NCBI GenBank assembly: GCA_965656715.1
Contig: CBFHLR010000014.1
Coordinates: forward strand, 1 to 64,000
From: Coraliomargarita sp965656715
GTDB taxonomy: Bacteria > Verrucomicrobiota > Verrucomicrobiia > Opitutales > Coraliomargaritaceae
Reading direction: 5' to 3'
Length of the DNA: 64,000 bases
Shown in pieces: positions 15,001-27,000 of this stretch; the first letter of the stretch is position 1, and every line of letters begins with the position of its first letter. The translations under genes and the position numbers were made by a program. The notes under the pieces were generated by a model. That model was not told the DNA's origin. It made no database searches and was given only the letters and a program-made list of their open reading frames with translations.

Positions 15001-18000
15001 CAGGTGGAGCTGGATCCACTCCTGTCTATCTGGACTTTAGCGGTGAGTTACTTCGTGTTTCTGTCGATGATGCCTTCCTACAAGTGAGTGAATTTGCTTA
15101 TCTGCGTGGCGGGTTTACTCTTGAGAAAGGGCCTACTTATCTGGTCGATGTCGATCCAGGCTTCATTGGTGATTTCATCACAGGTATTGATGGTATTGAT
15201 GGTAGTGCAGGTGATGGAGTGATCAAAGATCTTGAGGTGGAGACTTTGACAATCGGTGCGTCGAATGTTCAGGCCTTTGTTGGACTTGGTGGTCCTTACT
15301 ATCTCGATCTTGATGGTGATGGTGTTTACGGAGAACTGGGAATTACAGATCCGGATGATGCAACGAAGACAGTTGATGAATTGAACCTCGATGCACTTGG
15401 CTTGGCCTTGTCAAATGTGGACTTCGCGATGGTGATGATGACGCCGACGGTGTTGTCCAATTTCGCTCCAGAAGGGTCCGATGCCTATGTGCCACGCTTC
15501 TATGCACTCTCGATTGATGCAGGTGGAGCCGCTTTTGTCGGTGCAGACGATATTCTAACGCTTGGCGGTAAGGATATCTCGGTGTCCTTTAATGGAAGCA
15601 GTATTGCACTGCCTGGAGCTGCGGGGCTCCTTCTTGAAACTCCGCATGTTAATTTTAAGACATCATTCCCAATCACGACAGGTGATGATGCGAATTTGAC
15701 CGCCGGCCTTAAGGTGAAAGCTGGCGATGAAACGATAAATATCGATTTCGATAAAGACATCATCCAAGCAAAAGTCGGCCTAGCGAAAGGCGTGCTTGGA
15801 GGGTCCACTGCTGGTGTGGCGATTGCGGGTTCATTCGCATTCACAAAAGCCGGTCAGCGTGAAGTCACATTGACTGATGGTTCCAAGCTTTCAGTTAACA
15901 CTCTGACAATTGGAGCAGAGAATGTGTATGCGTTTGTTGGTTTTGATGCGGTCACTGGCCTTGGTTCACTCGCAGACGATACAATCGATAGCAGTGATCT
16001 AGTTGATGACGACTCGCTTGGTTTCTTGCTGCAAGATGTAGATTTCGGTATCGCACTGTTTACTTCGTTGACACTCGATAATGTAGCAGTGTTCGGGGCT
16101 GCAAAGGCAAGTGTCGGCTCACTCGGTCTCTATAATATGACAGGTGTTACTGCTAGCGCTACAAATGTAGAACTGGCTGTAAACCTTGGAGTTAGTTCTG
16201 GATCTGGCGTCACGGGAATCGACTTCCTCGCGAGCTTCCCGACCGAGGATATCGATGGTGATGGTGTGCTTGATGTATCATTGAGTGAGGATGTCGATGG
16301 CGACGGCAGACTTGATGTTGCCGAAGATCTTAATGGTAATGGTATCATTGATACCTTCAGTGAAGACCTGAATGGTAATGGTATCCTGGATGAGGGGGAG
16401 GACCTGAATGGCAACGAGACATTGGATATCGCACTCTCTGAGGATAGAGACGGTGACGGGAAACTCGATGTTGCGGAAGATCTGAACAGTAATGGCGTTA
16501 TTGACAGTGTTAGTGAGGATAAAAATGGAAACGAAAACCTCGATGGTGCTGGCTATCATGTCGAGACTGGTGGCACACCCGTCACTCTGGATTTCGATGA
16601 TATTTTAATTCGTATACAAGGCACGATCACGTTTGCCCTTGCTTTCGGTGCCGACCCAACGGCAACTCCGCCTGTTGCTGGAACTGAAGTATTTGGTATC
16701 AGTGGAGATGTATCCATCGAGCTCACATCCACGTATTTGCAGGTATTTGCTAATGGCACTGCTTATGTGGGCGCAAAGGATAATAGTTACTTCTCATTCG
16801 ATGCGACCGGCTACTTGCTGCTGGACGCCACACAAGGTGTCGCCGTGCTCCTTGATGTCGGTCTGAAGACAGGACTCCCTGAAGATCTGGGACTAGCGTT
16901 TGATGCGAGCTTTAAGCTTACATTGAATACTACCAAGAAGGATATTAGTTATTTGTTGCCAGATACCTTTGCACCTGTGAATGGGTCGCAAACGTTGACT
17001 ATTGCGAAGGCTCCAAATGGCGAGACTGTTGGAGAGGCTTACCTGAAGGTAGTGATATCAGGTAAGTTAACTATCCTGGACGCATTAGTGATTGAGGGGC
17101 AGTTCAATTTCGTTGTATCCGAATCGGGAATCTCACTTTCTGTGAATGGAGCGATGGATTTCACTGTTGCTGACACGACGATTCTCAGCTTTACTGCAAC
17201 TGGATCGATCGCGATCGATTCCGCCGGTGTTGTAGGTTATTTAAGCCTAACGTTGGCAGGTGGCCTACCAGCAGGAGCTGGGTTCTCATTGAGTGGCCAG
17301 TTCCAAGCTGAATTTAATACCAAGGCAACAAACGCCGTAGTATCTCGTTATACACTCAATGCCGATGGAACCCCAATTCTTGTAGACGGTGATTTTGTCC
17401 GAAACGAGGTAGCAATTAATGCAGAGACCGCTCGAATCTTCCTCGGAGGCTCGCTGACGGTTGCAGGGCAGTCGATTGAGGGCGGGGTCACTCTGACTGC
17501 CTCATCCACTGAGGTTTCGGTTAACGTTGACGGCCGAGTTCAATTTATGGGAGTGACCCTGACTGTCAGTGGTAATGGTCTTCTTCAGATCTCGCCGAAG
17601 TTGGGGCTGGCACTTGATGTGGAGATGACTGCTTCAGGAGGTCTGAGCTTCACGGGTGTCAACCTTTCGATTACTGGTGCATTCTCTTTACAGATTAATA
17701 CGCTAGGCACGGCTGTGACACAGATCGGCACACAGACCGTTAATTTGCCTGCTGGTCCTTATTTCCGTATAGGAGTCGCCAATGGCACGATCGCCTTAAC
17801 AGTTGCTGGCGCAACCGGCAGTTTAACTGTCACTGAGGCATATTTGGAAATTACGAGTAATGGATTCACCGCTGCTCTAGTTGGAGTTGGTGTGTCAATC
17901 GGTGGTGAGACTAAGGCTGGAGGTAGTGGATTCCTGCAAGTGACGAGTGATGGTGTCGCGATCTCCGCTACCTTTGGTGCGAGTGCGGATGGTGATATTG

Positions 18001-21000
18001 CCGGACTGCCTGTCGGCCTTGAGGCTGACGTTTCTATTGCGCTTGAGGTAAATACGACCAACACCGAAGTCACTTTCGGCAGTGGAGGTCAAACGGTCCA
18101 ATTAGAGGCTGGTCCTTATTTCAGGTTTGGTGCGTTGGGCACATTGAAGTTCCAAGTCGCAGGTGTGACCATTTTTGAAATTAACGGAAGCTTCACAACT
18201 TCAGCGAGCGCGAATGGCTTTGAGCTGAGTGTAGATGGCTTCATTAATCTCGGAGGCTTAGGTAGTCGTTCGGTTAGTGGTGAGATTTCAATTATCGACA
18301 CCCCGGGCCCTGGTGAGTCGGCCGGTGCATTTGGCTCGTTGCAGTTGACGCAAGGAACAGGCCCGGCGGCGGCCGGTATTGGTTTCACGTTTAATGCGCT
18401 CTTCCAGTTGGAGTTCAATTTCACGAATGCGGATCAAACGATCCAACGCTATAAGGTGGATGCGAATGGCGATGTTGTTACAGGTGAGACTGTTGATTAT
18501 ACGATCGTGAAGCAGAGCGTCCGCGTATTTGCCGCAGGTAATTTGAATGTCATGGATCTGGTGACACTGCGTGGTAAGTTTGAATTGATCTTCAGCGGTG
18601 GTAATTTGGAGGTCACGGCAGACGCTTATACGGACATCCTAGGAGCGAAGTTTGCGGTTTCAGGCGGCCTAGGAATCTATTCTGGTGCCAATGGTGGAGT
18701 GGCTGGTTACTTAACCATGTCAATTGATACCGGTGCGTTGAGCACGTCGACTTTTGCTCTGACGGCATCTTTCAGTTTGGGTTTAAATTCAACTAGCCTT
18801 GAGCGGACTTTAAATAGCACTACATTGAAAGCGCAGACAGCCTATGTTTATGCCTCAGGTAGTCTCTCATTACTGTCAACTTTGACCATTGTCGGTAACT
18901 TTACCGTTACGATCAGCTCTGATGGGCTGGAGTTAGATGCTTCAGGCACTATGTCCTTGGCTCCATTGGGTAGTGTCAATGTGTCAGGTCAACTCTCAGT
19001 ATCAACTGCGGGAATCGTTGGCAGCCTCTCGGTGACCACTGGTGCGAACTTGGGTATCACTGGGGTTAGCTTCACCGGCAGCTTTCTTTTTGCGATTAAT
19101 ACGACTGGAACGGCTGCTACAGTTAAGGTTCTAAATGTGGATGACCAAGATGGCACAGTGCTAGGACAAAAGAATATGTCTCTGGCTGCCGGCACTTTAT
19201 TAGTGAGCTTTGGTGGCGAGTTGAAAGTTAGTGGCTTTGGCATCAAGGGCTCAGCTTTAATGACAGTCAGCACGTCCAAGTTCACGATCGTGTTTGATGC
19301 ATCGCTCGATCTGTCACTGCTTGGACGACTTACTGTTGAGGGTGGTGCAGAAATCGGTCGTGCCGATGGCGGTTATTTTGCGATGTATTTGGACTTAGGT
19401 GCAGATGTTCTATCAGTGGGAACGCTCAGTATCGACGCGAATTTCGTATTAAAACTGAACTCTAAGGATGAAGATGTAACGTTTGGCACAGGTGCTAGTG
19501 CGAAGATTGTGACTAAAGAGACCTTCGAAGTTGGAGTTTCCGGTGATGTGGATATCTGGGTCTTTGAGGTCGGCGTCACGGCGAGTATTCTATATACTTC
19601 TGGTAAGTTCCGGATGAATTTTAGCGGTAATCTGAATTTCTTTAATGTCGCGACAATGAATGTCTCGGGCTACGTGCAGTCCGATGGTCGTTTCCAGGTT
19701 TCTGGGCGTGTAGGGCTGGGCTTTGACTTTGGTCCGCTTGGCTTTAGCTCAAGCCTATGGTTGTCCTTGGGACATGATGGTTTTGCTGGCAGTGCATCGG
19801 GGCGCTTGAGCTTCGAGCTGGGGATGCCTTGGCCGATTCCGGATATCGATTTCACTTTAGCAGGATTCTCTACCAGCTTTAATTTCAATATCGCACGTGG
19901 TGAGATAAATATTCGGGCATCGGTCGATGTGGGCCCGTTCTCAGTGAATGCTTCGACGACTTGGTCGTTTGGTGCTCCTCCGGTCTTGGCGACTAAGATC
20001 GGTGATGTCCTCCGAATTAATGTGGGAGTCGATGCGGTGCATCGTGGCCCGCGTTACACGACTGATAACGCAGAGTCATTCACGATTACTCAAGGAAGTA
20101 GTGCGACTACATTCGTGGTCAGTGGCTTGGGCTCAACTCAGACATATACCGGCATTAACTCTATCCTCGTGAATGATGCTGGTAATGGAGATGACTATTT
20201 AATGTTCGCTGGGGTGAACAAGCCGATGACCATTACTGGTGGTGTTGGGAATGATACAATTATTGTGACTGGTAGTGGTGCCGCGAATATCAATGGTGGT
20301 TCTGGGAACGATAATATCATTGGAGGTAGTGGTGCGGATACGCTCCGTGGTGGTAGCGGCAATGATACTATAAATGGTGGGGATGGGAATGACACTATTT
20401 ATGGCGAGTCCGGGAATGATACACTTGTTGGTGGCGCTGGCGATGATATGCTTGATGGTGGTGCCAATGATGACAACATGGTCGGCGGCTCAGGAGATGA
20501 TCGTTTTGTCTTTATCGGCAATTTCGGAAAGGATACCGCTCAGGAGCGCACGCCAGGTGACACATCTGCACCGCGTAATGATACGGGCGATGTCTTCGAT
20601 TTCTCCGCAATCACTTCTGCGATCACTTTCAATTTAGGAGCGGGTAATAAGAACACGATTACTACTGGTGCCAATCAGCTGACTGATAGCAGCTTTGAGA
20701 TCGAGATTTTCATTGGTGGCACTGCGGCAGATACCTACAATGTGACTAAGACTGGAACGAACCCAGTTACTCTCCGCGGTAAGGCTGGTTCAGAAGAATA
20801 TAATGTCACCTTCGGTTCGATCAACGGCTCGGTGACTATTGACGATCAGGATAGCTCGGCTGACAGCGACTTCTTGAATGTTGTTGCAACTGATGCCACG
20901 AAGCTGACCGTTTCAAATGATAATAAGATCACTCATGGTAGCGAAGTGATTAACTTCAATGCGCACTATGATAATGTAGATCGTCTACACATCACGTCAC

Positions 21001-24000
21001 TTGCTTCGCTGGTCGAATTTATCGGTAGCGGTGCTGAGATCTTTGATCTCAAGAAAGACCTCCTTGTGAATGCCAACGCGATTACATGGGCAGGTTTGGT
21101 GCATGCCGGGGAAATTAACTTTGATAGTGCCACGGGCATGGTCGTCGACCATGAGCTACGCACGCGCTTGAATGGTAACATCACCTTGGATGTTGCGACT
21201 GGTAATATCCAAGTGAATGAAGGCATTACCATCGCGTCTGATAATGGCGCCATTGGTAATGGTAATGGCACGGTTACATTGAATGCCCTCGCTGGTAGTA
21301 TCTTGACCGATGGTGACGGCTGGATTCTCGATGCAGGCGTATTTGATGTAAATCTGGATTGGGCCCTAAGCGGTGCATTCTTCAATGCCGATTCGATCGA
21401 CTTCAGCAATGCTGAGATCAATGTGGCGGGCGCACAGCCAATTGATGAACTGCTCTACATGAAGAATGGCGATGTGCTTCGTAACGGCAATGGTGCATTC
21501 ATCCAGGCTGACCAGGGGCAATTGATCCTCAACGCGAAGACACAAATCGGTGCAACGTATTCGAACTTTAAGGTTAGCCCGCTTTCGATTTTCACCGATG
21601 TCGTGAACATTACGTTTAATGTTACTGATAAGGGGCCTGTCTTCATTCTTGAACTCGATGATGTGCAGACCTCATCTACCAATTCTGTAGGTGAGACGAA
21701 TGTGGTAAATCTTACCGGAATTCAAGAGACTGGGCATGTCATTGAAGGTGCAAGTCAGCAGATCCTTCTCTCTGGTGATCAGTTGGAAATTCTACAGCGC
21801 ATTACTACGACCGAAGATATTGTAATCATTACTACGGATCCGACGTTACCGATCATCATCGCTTCGAGCACCAGTAACCTTGCTGCGATTGCTGAGGCAA
21901 ATAATGCGTTAATCCTCACTCAGAGTGAACTGAATAATCTGCTTACAACGGATCGTGTTGTGGTCGGTTCTCAGGAACTGCGCAACATTGTCTTTGTTGG
22001 CGACCATACCGGTAACACAGTGACCTTGCCTGGCCCAACGACTTTGATCCAAGGCGATGAAGTTAAGATTATATCTCCAGTGATCGCCAAGGAGTTAGTG
22101 ATCTACGGTGACGGCTCAACGGTGACTGTATCTGCAGACATCACGCAGGCTGCGAGTATCTTCATTTTGGATAGTTTGGAGATTGATGGTGACCGGACAT
22201 TAAATTCATCAGCGGGCATTACTTTCACAGGGCCTGGCACTGTGGATGGCAATGGAACCGGTGTCGCCGATAGTTTGACTTTAATTGCCGGTGGTAGCGT
22301 TCGTATCGTTGGTGAGATCGGTGGATCTGATCCATTGCAGAACCTGAGCGTGGACAGTGATGGCAATGTTACTTTCGAGTCCGACGTGACTTTGGATGGC
22401 AATCTAACGATTACCGATGCGGATGTTCTGACCTTTAAGGGCGGAGTGACGATCTCGGGTAATTTGGACTTGTCTGGAGTGGACCGTGTAATTTTTGAGG
22501 GCCCTGTGAATGTGACCGGAACGGTTACGATTACTGCCTCCACAGCAGTGCACTTCCAGAGCACTGTAACGACAGGCAATTTGGTGAGCGTGACTGCGCC
22601 GACAGTGACTGCAGACCTGGCATTCCAGAGCGGAGGCACTTATACGGTGAGTGCGACAGAGCGTATCAGCCATGGTGGTTCACTAACAGTGACCAGTGGG
22701 AACCTGGATGCGGATGCGACTACGGATTTAACCTTCAGTGGTCCGGTTTGGGTCGCTGGCTCCGCGCAGGTGCAGAGTGCTGAAATCACTTTCAATAGTT
22801 CCACGCATGTCGGTGGCGATTATGGTGCAACGACGACAGGCCGCCTGTTGCAGAGCGGGATCTTCTCAGTTGGCGGCAATCTGTTAGTGGGAGCAGATGT
22901 ATCTGCGACTTTCCAAAATACTGCAACCGTGACTGGCACAGCGTCAATCACCAGCGGAGAAGTTGAGTTCGGCGCGGCGGCAACTTTCGGAGACACGTAT
23001 AGTGTCGAAGCTACGACCTTGCTGCACCGCGGCACATTGAGCGTGAGCTCGAATGATCTGGATGTGAGCGCGAGCATCTCTGCAGTCTTTAATGGCGCAG
23101 TGAATATCTCACGTGACGTTTTGGCCGAATCTGCCGAAGTGATCTTCTCAACAGCATTGGTCGTGGGGCGTGATTATTCGGTGGTTGCGAGCACTCGTGT
23201 GATCAATGGCGGCCAGGTCTTGGTCGGCAATAACATTGATCTGATCGCCGATGAGGTGGACTTCACCGGAGGCACGGAATCGGTGAGTGCTCCGGGAGTG
23301 CTGACTATTTTGCCTTACAGTGATGATCTAACAATTAAGATTGGCACTGCGGCGACCGGTGACTTGAGCACGCTGGACTTGATCGACCGTGATATTAATG
23401 CGCTCAAGGATGGTTTTGATCATATCGTGATCGGCCGTCGCACAGGTGATGCGGGAACGGTTCAAATCGATGAGACCTTAGTTCAGGATGACTTGGCAGT
23501 CTTCGGTGAATTTATCTCTGTGATCGGCGACTTTAATGTGGATGGTGACGTTCGCTTAGAGGCGATTGAGAATGTGGATGAGGCTGAAAACAGCGTGGTG
23601 TTTGTGGGTGAGTATATCATTCCATCTGTGCTGGAGTTGAACGGTAAGCTAACTGCGACCGGTAACATCTCTGTGATTGCGCATGATTCGGTGGTTCAGA
23701 ATACTGGCGGTCATATCATCACTGATACGGATGATAAGACGGTCGATATCCTTGCTTCGAATGGTTCGATCACAATGGCTGGCACCGCGACGATCTTTAC
23801 CCAAGGCGGCAATATTCGGATGCGTGCGGCCGGAAACATTGCGATTGGTAAGCTCGATTCCCGAGAGTCTGCAGACCGCACCGGCGATGTGCTGACCAAT
23901 CAAGGCACATGGGGTTCTATCTCTCTGCTCTCAGATGGTGGGGCGATTTACGATCTTGAGAATTTAGATGCGACAATTGATGTGTTTGCGAAAGCGCTGC

Positions 24001-27000
24001 GCATTGAGGCTCTGAGCACAGTTGGTGTGGATGGGGCTTCGGCAGCACTGCGCCTTGAAGGCGAAGTCGCGACTTTGGCAGTGCAGAGCGCCGGACTTCT
24101 ATTCTCAGAGGCGACAGGATTGACCATCGATACGGTTGCACCGGTTGCAGTGAACCGAGTCGGTCAGGATACCACACTTTCAACGGTGACCAATCCTGCG
24201 GATCTGAGTGATTTGCAAACGAGCTTAGACGGATCGATTGATCTGAGTGTTGTTGCGGGTGATTTGATCGTGAACGATGGATCTGCTCCAACTAATGGCA
24301 TCGGCATCAATGCGAATGGCAGCGGCTTGGTTCGTGTGACTCTTTCCGCAGGCGAGTTGATTCTGAATAGCGATGTGCTCAGTGGCAGCGGTGATATTAT
24401 TTTAACTGCGAGTGCGATCACTCAAAACAATGGCGGTGATGTGATCACCGGCGGAGTTGGAAGTGCAACGCTTACTGCAACGCTTACCGACATCACGATG
24501 AATGATGTCAGCACGGTTGAAACTGAGTCGGGCGCGATCACATTGAGCGCATTTGAGAATGTTAAGCTCAACAGTCTACTTAGCGTTTCCGGTGCAGTGA
24601 GCGTGACCGCTGGTTCGGGCCTCTCTGTAGTTGGATCGATTATTGATAACTCCTCAGCTGAAGGCCCGAATGTTTTGACTTCCGGTGCGCTCAGTTTGAA
24701 GGCTGAAACGGGCATCGGCGCAGTCGGTGCCGCGGACTTGGATACGAGTGTTGGCAGTGTCTCGATCGTGAATGCGCTGACTGGGGATGTTGTGCTGACT
24801 GAAGTCAATGGGGTTACGTTGACTGGCGTGAATGTCGCGGATGGCTCTGTTTCAATTACCGTGACCAATGGGGCACTGACTAATGATGCAGCGCTTACTG
24901 TCACAACAGGCCATATCCGAATCGATGTTCAGAATGGTGCATTTTTCTCCAATGCTGCAATCGGCACTCAGGATGGTCTGATTGATATCATGGTGTCGGG
25001 TGCGTTCTCTTTGAATGCCGCACTCGCAACTGAAGGGCTCAATGATACGATTCGTATCCTGGCGGATGCGTTGTTCATGGATGCGCTTGCCGGTGTGCTG
25101 AGCAATGCCGGTGATATCGTGATTGACGCCACGAATAATATCGTGGTTTCCCGTGTGGATGCCCGTAGCACGGCAGATCGCGCTGCCGATCAACTTAATG
25201 GGCAGGCTGATTGGGGTTCGATCGCCTTAAGAAGCCAATCAGGTTCTATCTTTGATGGCAATGGAGTGGCCGTCGACCTGTATGCTCAGACTCTATTGTT
25301 CAGTGCAGTCAATGGACTTGTCGGTTCTGCGTCAGATCATATCGAGACCGAGGTCATTGCTCTGAGTGGTTCAAGCCTCAGTGGTCTGTTTGTGAACGAG
25401 CAAAACACCCTGACAGTTGATCCTACATCCGCGACAGCGATGACGCTGGATGCATTGCTCGTCATCTCTGCTCCGGTCACTCTTGCCTCGGCTGCGATGC
25501 TTACGACTGGGGTGAATGGTCCAATCGTTGTAACTGCTGGGTCTGGTAATATAACAACCAATGGTGTCGTCAGCGCGAACGGCAGCGGCAACATCCTGAT
25601 CGACGCTGTCGCAGGTAACGTGACCGCGAATGCCGACATCCTCAGTGGCACCGGTCACATCACGATCAAGGGCTTTAATAAGGTCGAGTTCACCGCCAAT
25701 GTAGATGTTCAAACTGGCACTCCTGGCACTATCAGCATCGATGCTGAAACAGGGACACTGACCATGTCTGGCAGCGCGAACGTAACAGCGACCGGCTCGT
25801 CGGCTCGCCTGAATGCGGCACTGGATGCGATCATCGGCAACGTCACCGCAACGAATGTATCGATCCTCAGCGGTGAAGACATCGTCAACGCCGCAGGCAG
25901 CACCAAGAATGTGACCGCTGCAAACCTTCGCTTGATTGCCACCGGTTCGATCGGTGTCGCAGCTCGCCACATCACGACGAACATCGATACTGTCAGCGCG
26001 CTTGCTTCGACTGGTTCGATCTTCATCACCGAAGACAACGGCGCGACCGTGACTGATGTGACCGTGAGCGTGACCGACTTTAATAGCGACGCAACGACGA
26101 CAGTCGTCACCGACGCTGCCCAGTCTGACCTGAGCACCGGTAACAACGGCGACATCGTCCTGGTAGCGACACTGGGCGACATTACACTTAACGATGGATC
26201 CGATGCGGACGGCATCGCTGTGACTGCAAGTGGTTCGGATATCCTGCTCGACGCCGTCGCCGGTAACATCACCGGCAATGCGGATGTTCTTTCTAACACA
26301 GGTCATGTGACACTTTCCGCTGAAGGTAACATCGAATTTACCGCTGGCGCGGATGTGGTCACCGGTGGCCTTGGCAGTATTGAACTCAATGCCGCAACTG
26401 GCATGATTACACTCTCGGTGACATCGAACCAGACTGCAGAAAGTGGCGATGTTCGCTTCTATGCTGCTGGCATGATTACGCTCGGTGGTGTGGTCACTAC
26501 GGACGGCTCAGTGAGCTTGATCTCGACCGGGGCATCTATTTTGGATGGAGATGCTGATACTGGCTTGGATATCGATGCTGCTGGCCTGCGGGTGAGTGCG
26601 ATCGGTTTTGGATTGGTTGCCAATGCCATCGAAACTCAGGTCGATCAGTTTGCTGCGAGCGTGAGCACCGGAGGTATCTATTTGGTCAATACAGGCGCTC
26701 TGATTGTTGGCACAGTTGCGACGAGTATCGAGCGTGTTGGAGCGGATGTGACCTTAAGCAGCGTGATTGACAGCGCATTGATTGGCGCGGTTGCGACAAC
26801 CGGACCGATCGTGATAACGACCAGCGGCGACCTGACTTTGGAGACGGTGGTTACACTGAGCGATGCAGACCTGACTTCAACCAGTGGCTCTATCTTGGAC
26901 GGTGGCGATAGCCTCAGCGATGCAGTCGTGGCTGGCACACTGACACTCTCAGCGTTCTCAGGCTTAGGTGAGACTGGATCAGGCAACCTTGATCTTGACG

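Larger units (their letters stand above)
11340..16620 (+). repeat. Seven ~220-290-residue modules with interleaved Asp-rich loops
   Basis: The phrase 'f.hLkG.FaFelG' or a variant recurs near 11378, 12085, 12952, 13670, 14428, 15093 and 15815. Each module then has 'lTiGAsnv.AFiGl', 'g..lfTp', 'fyaaKAt...fvG', '..i.l...vnf..sFP', an Asp-rich loop of the type 'DrDGDGkqDPVG', and 't.GtpvyLDFdg..ri.v'. The modules are elongated relatives of the 155-residue repeats, with the Asp loop inserted before each junction. Unit length varies from about 665 to 870 bp. Confidence 0.8.

Noticed and set aside
25371..26306. Minus-strand open frame of 311 codons inside the giant gene
   Set aside because: It is the antisense of the beta-helix repeats, has a low-complexity Arg/Asp/His-rich translation and no start context.
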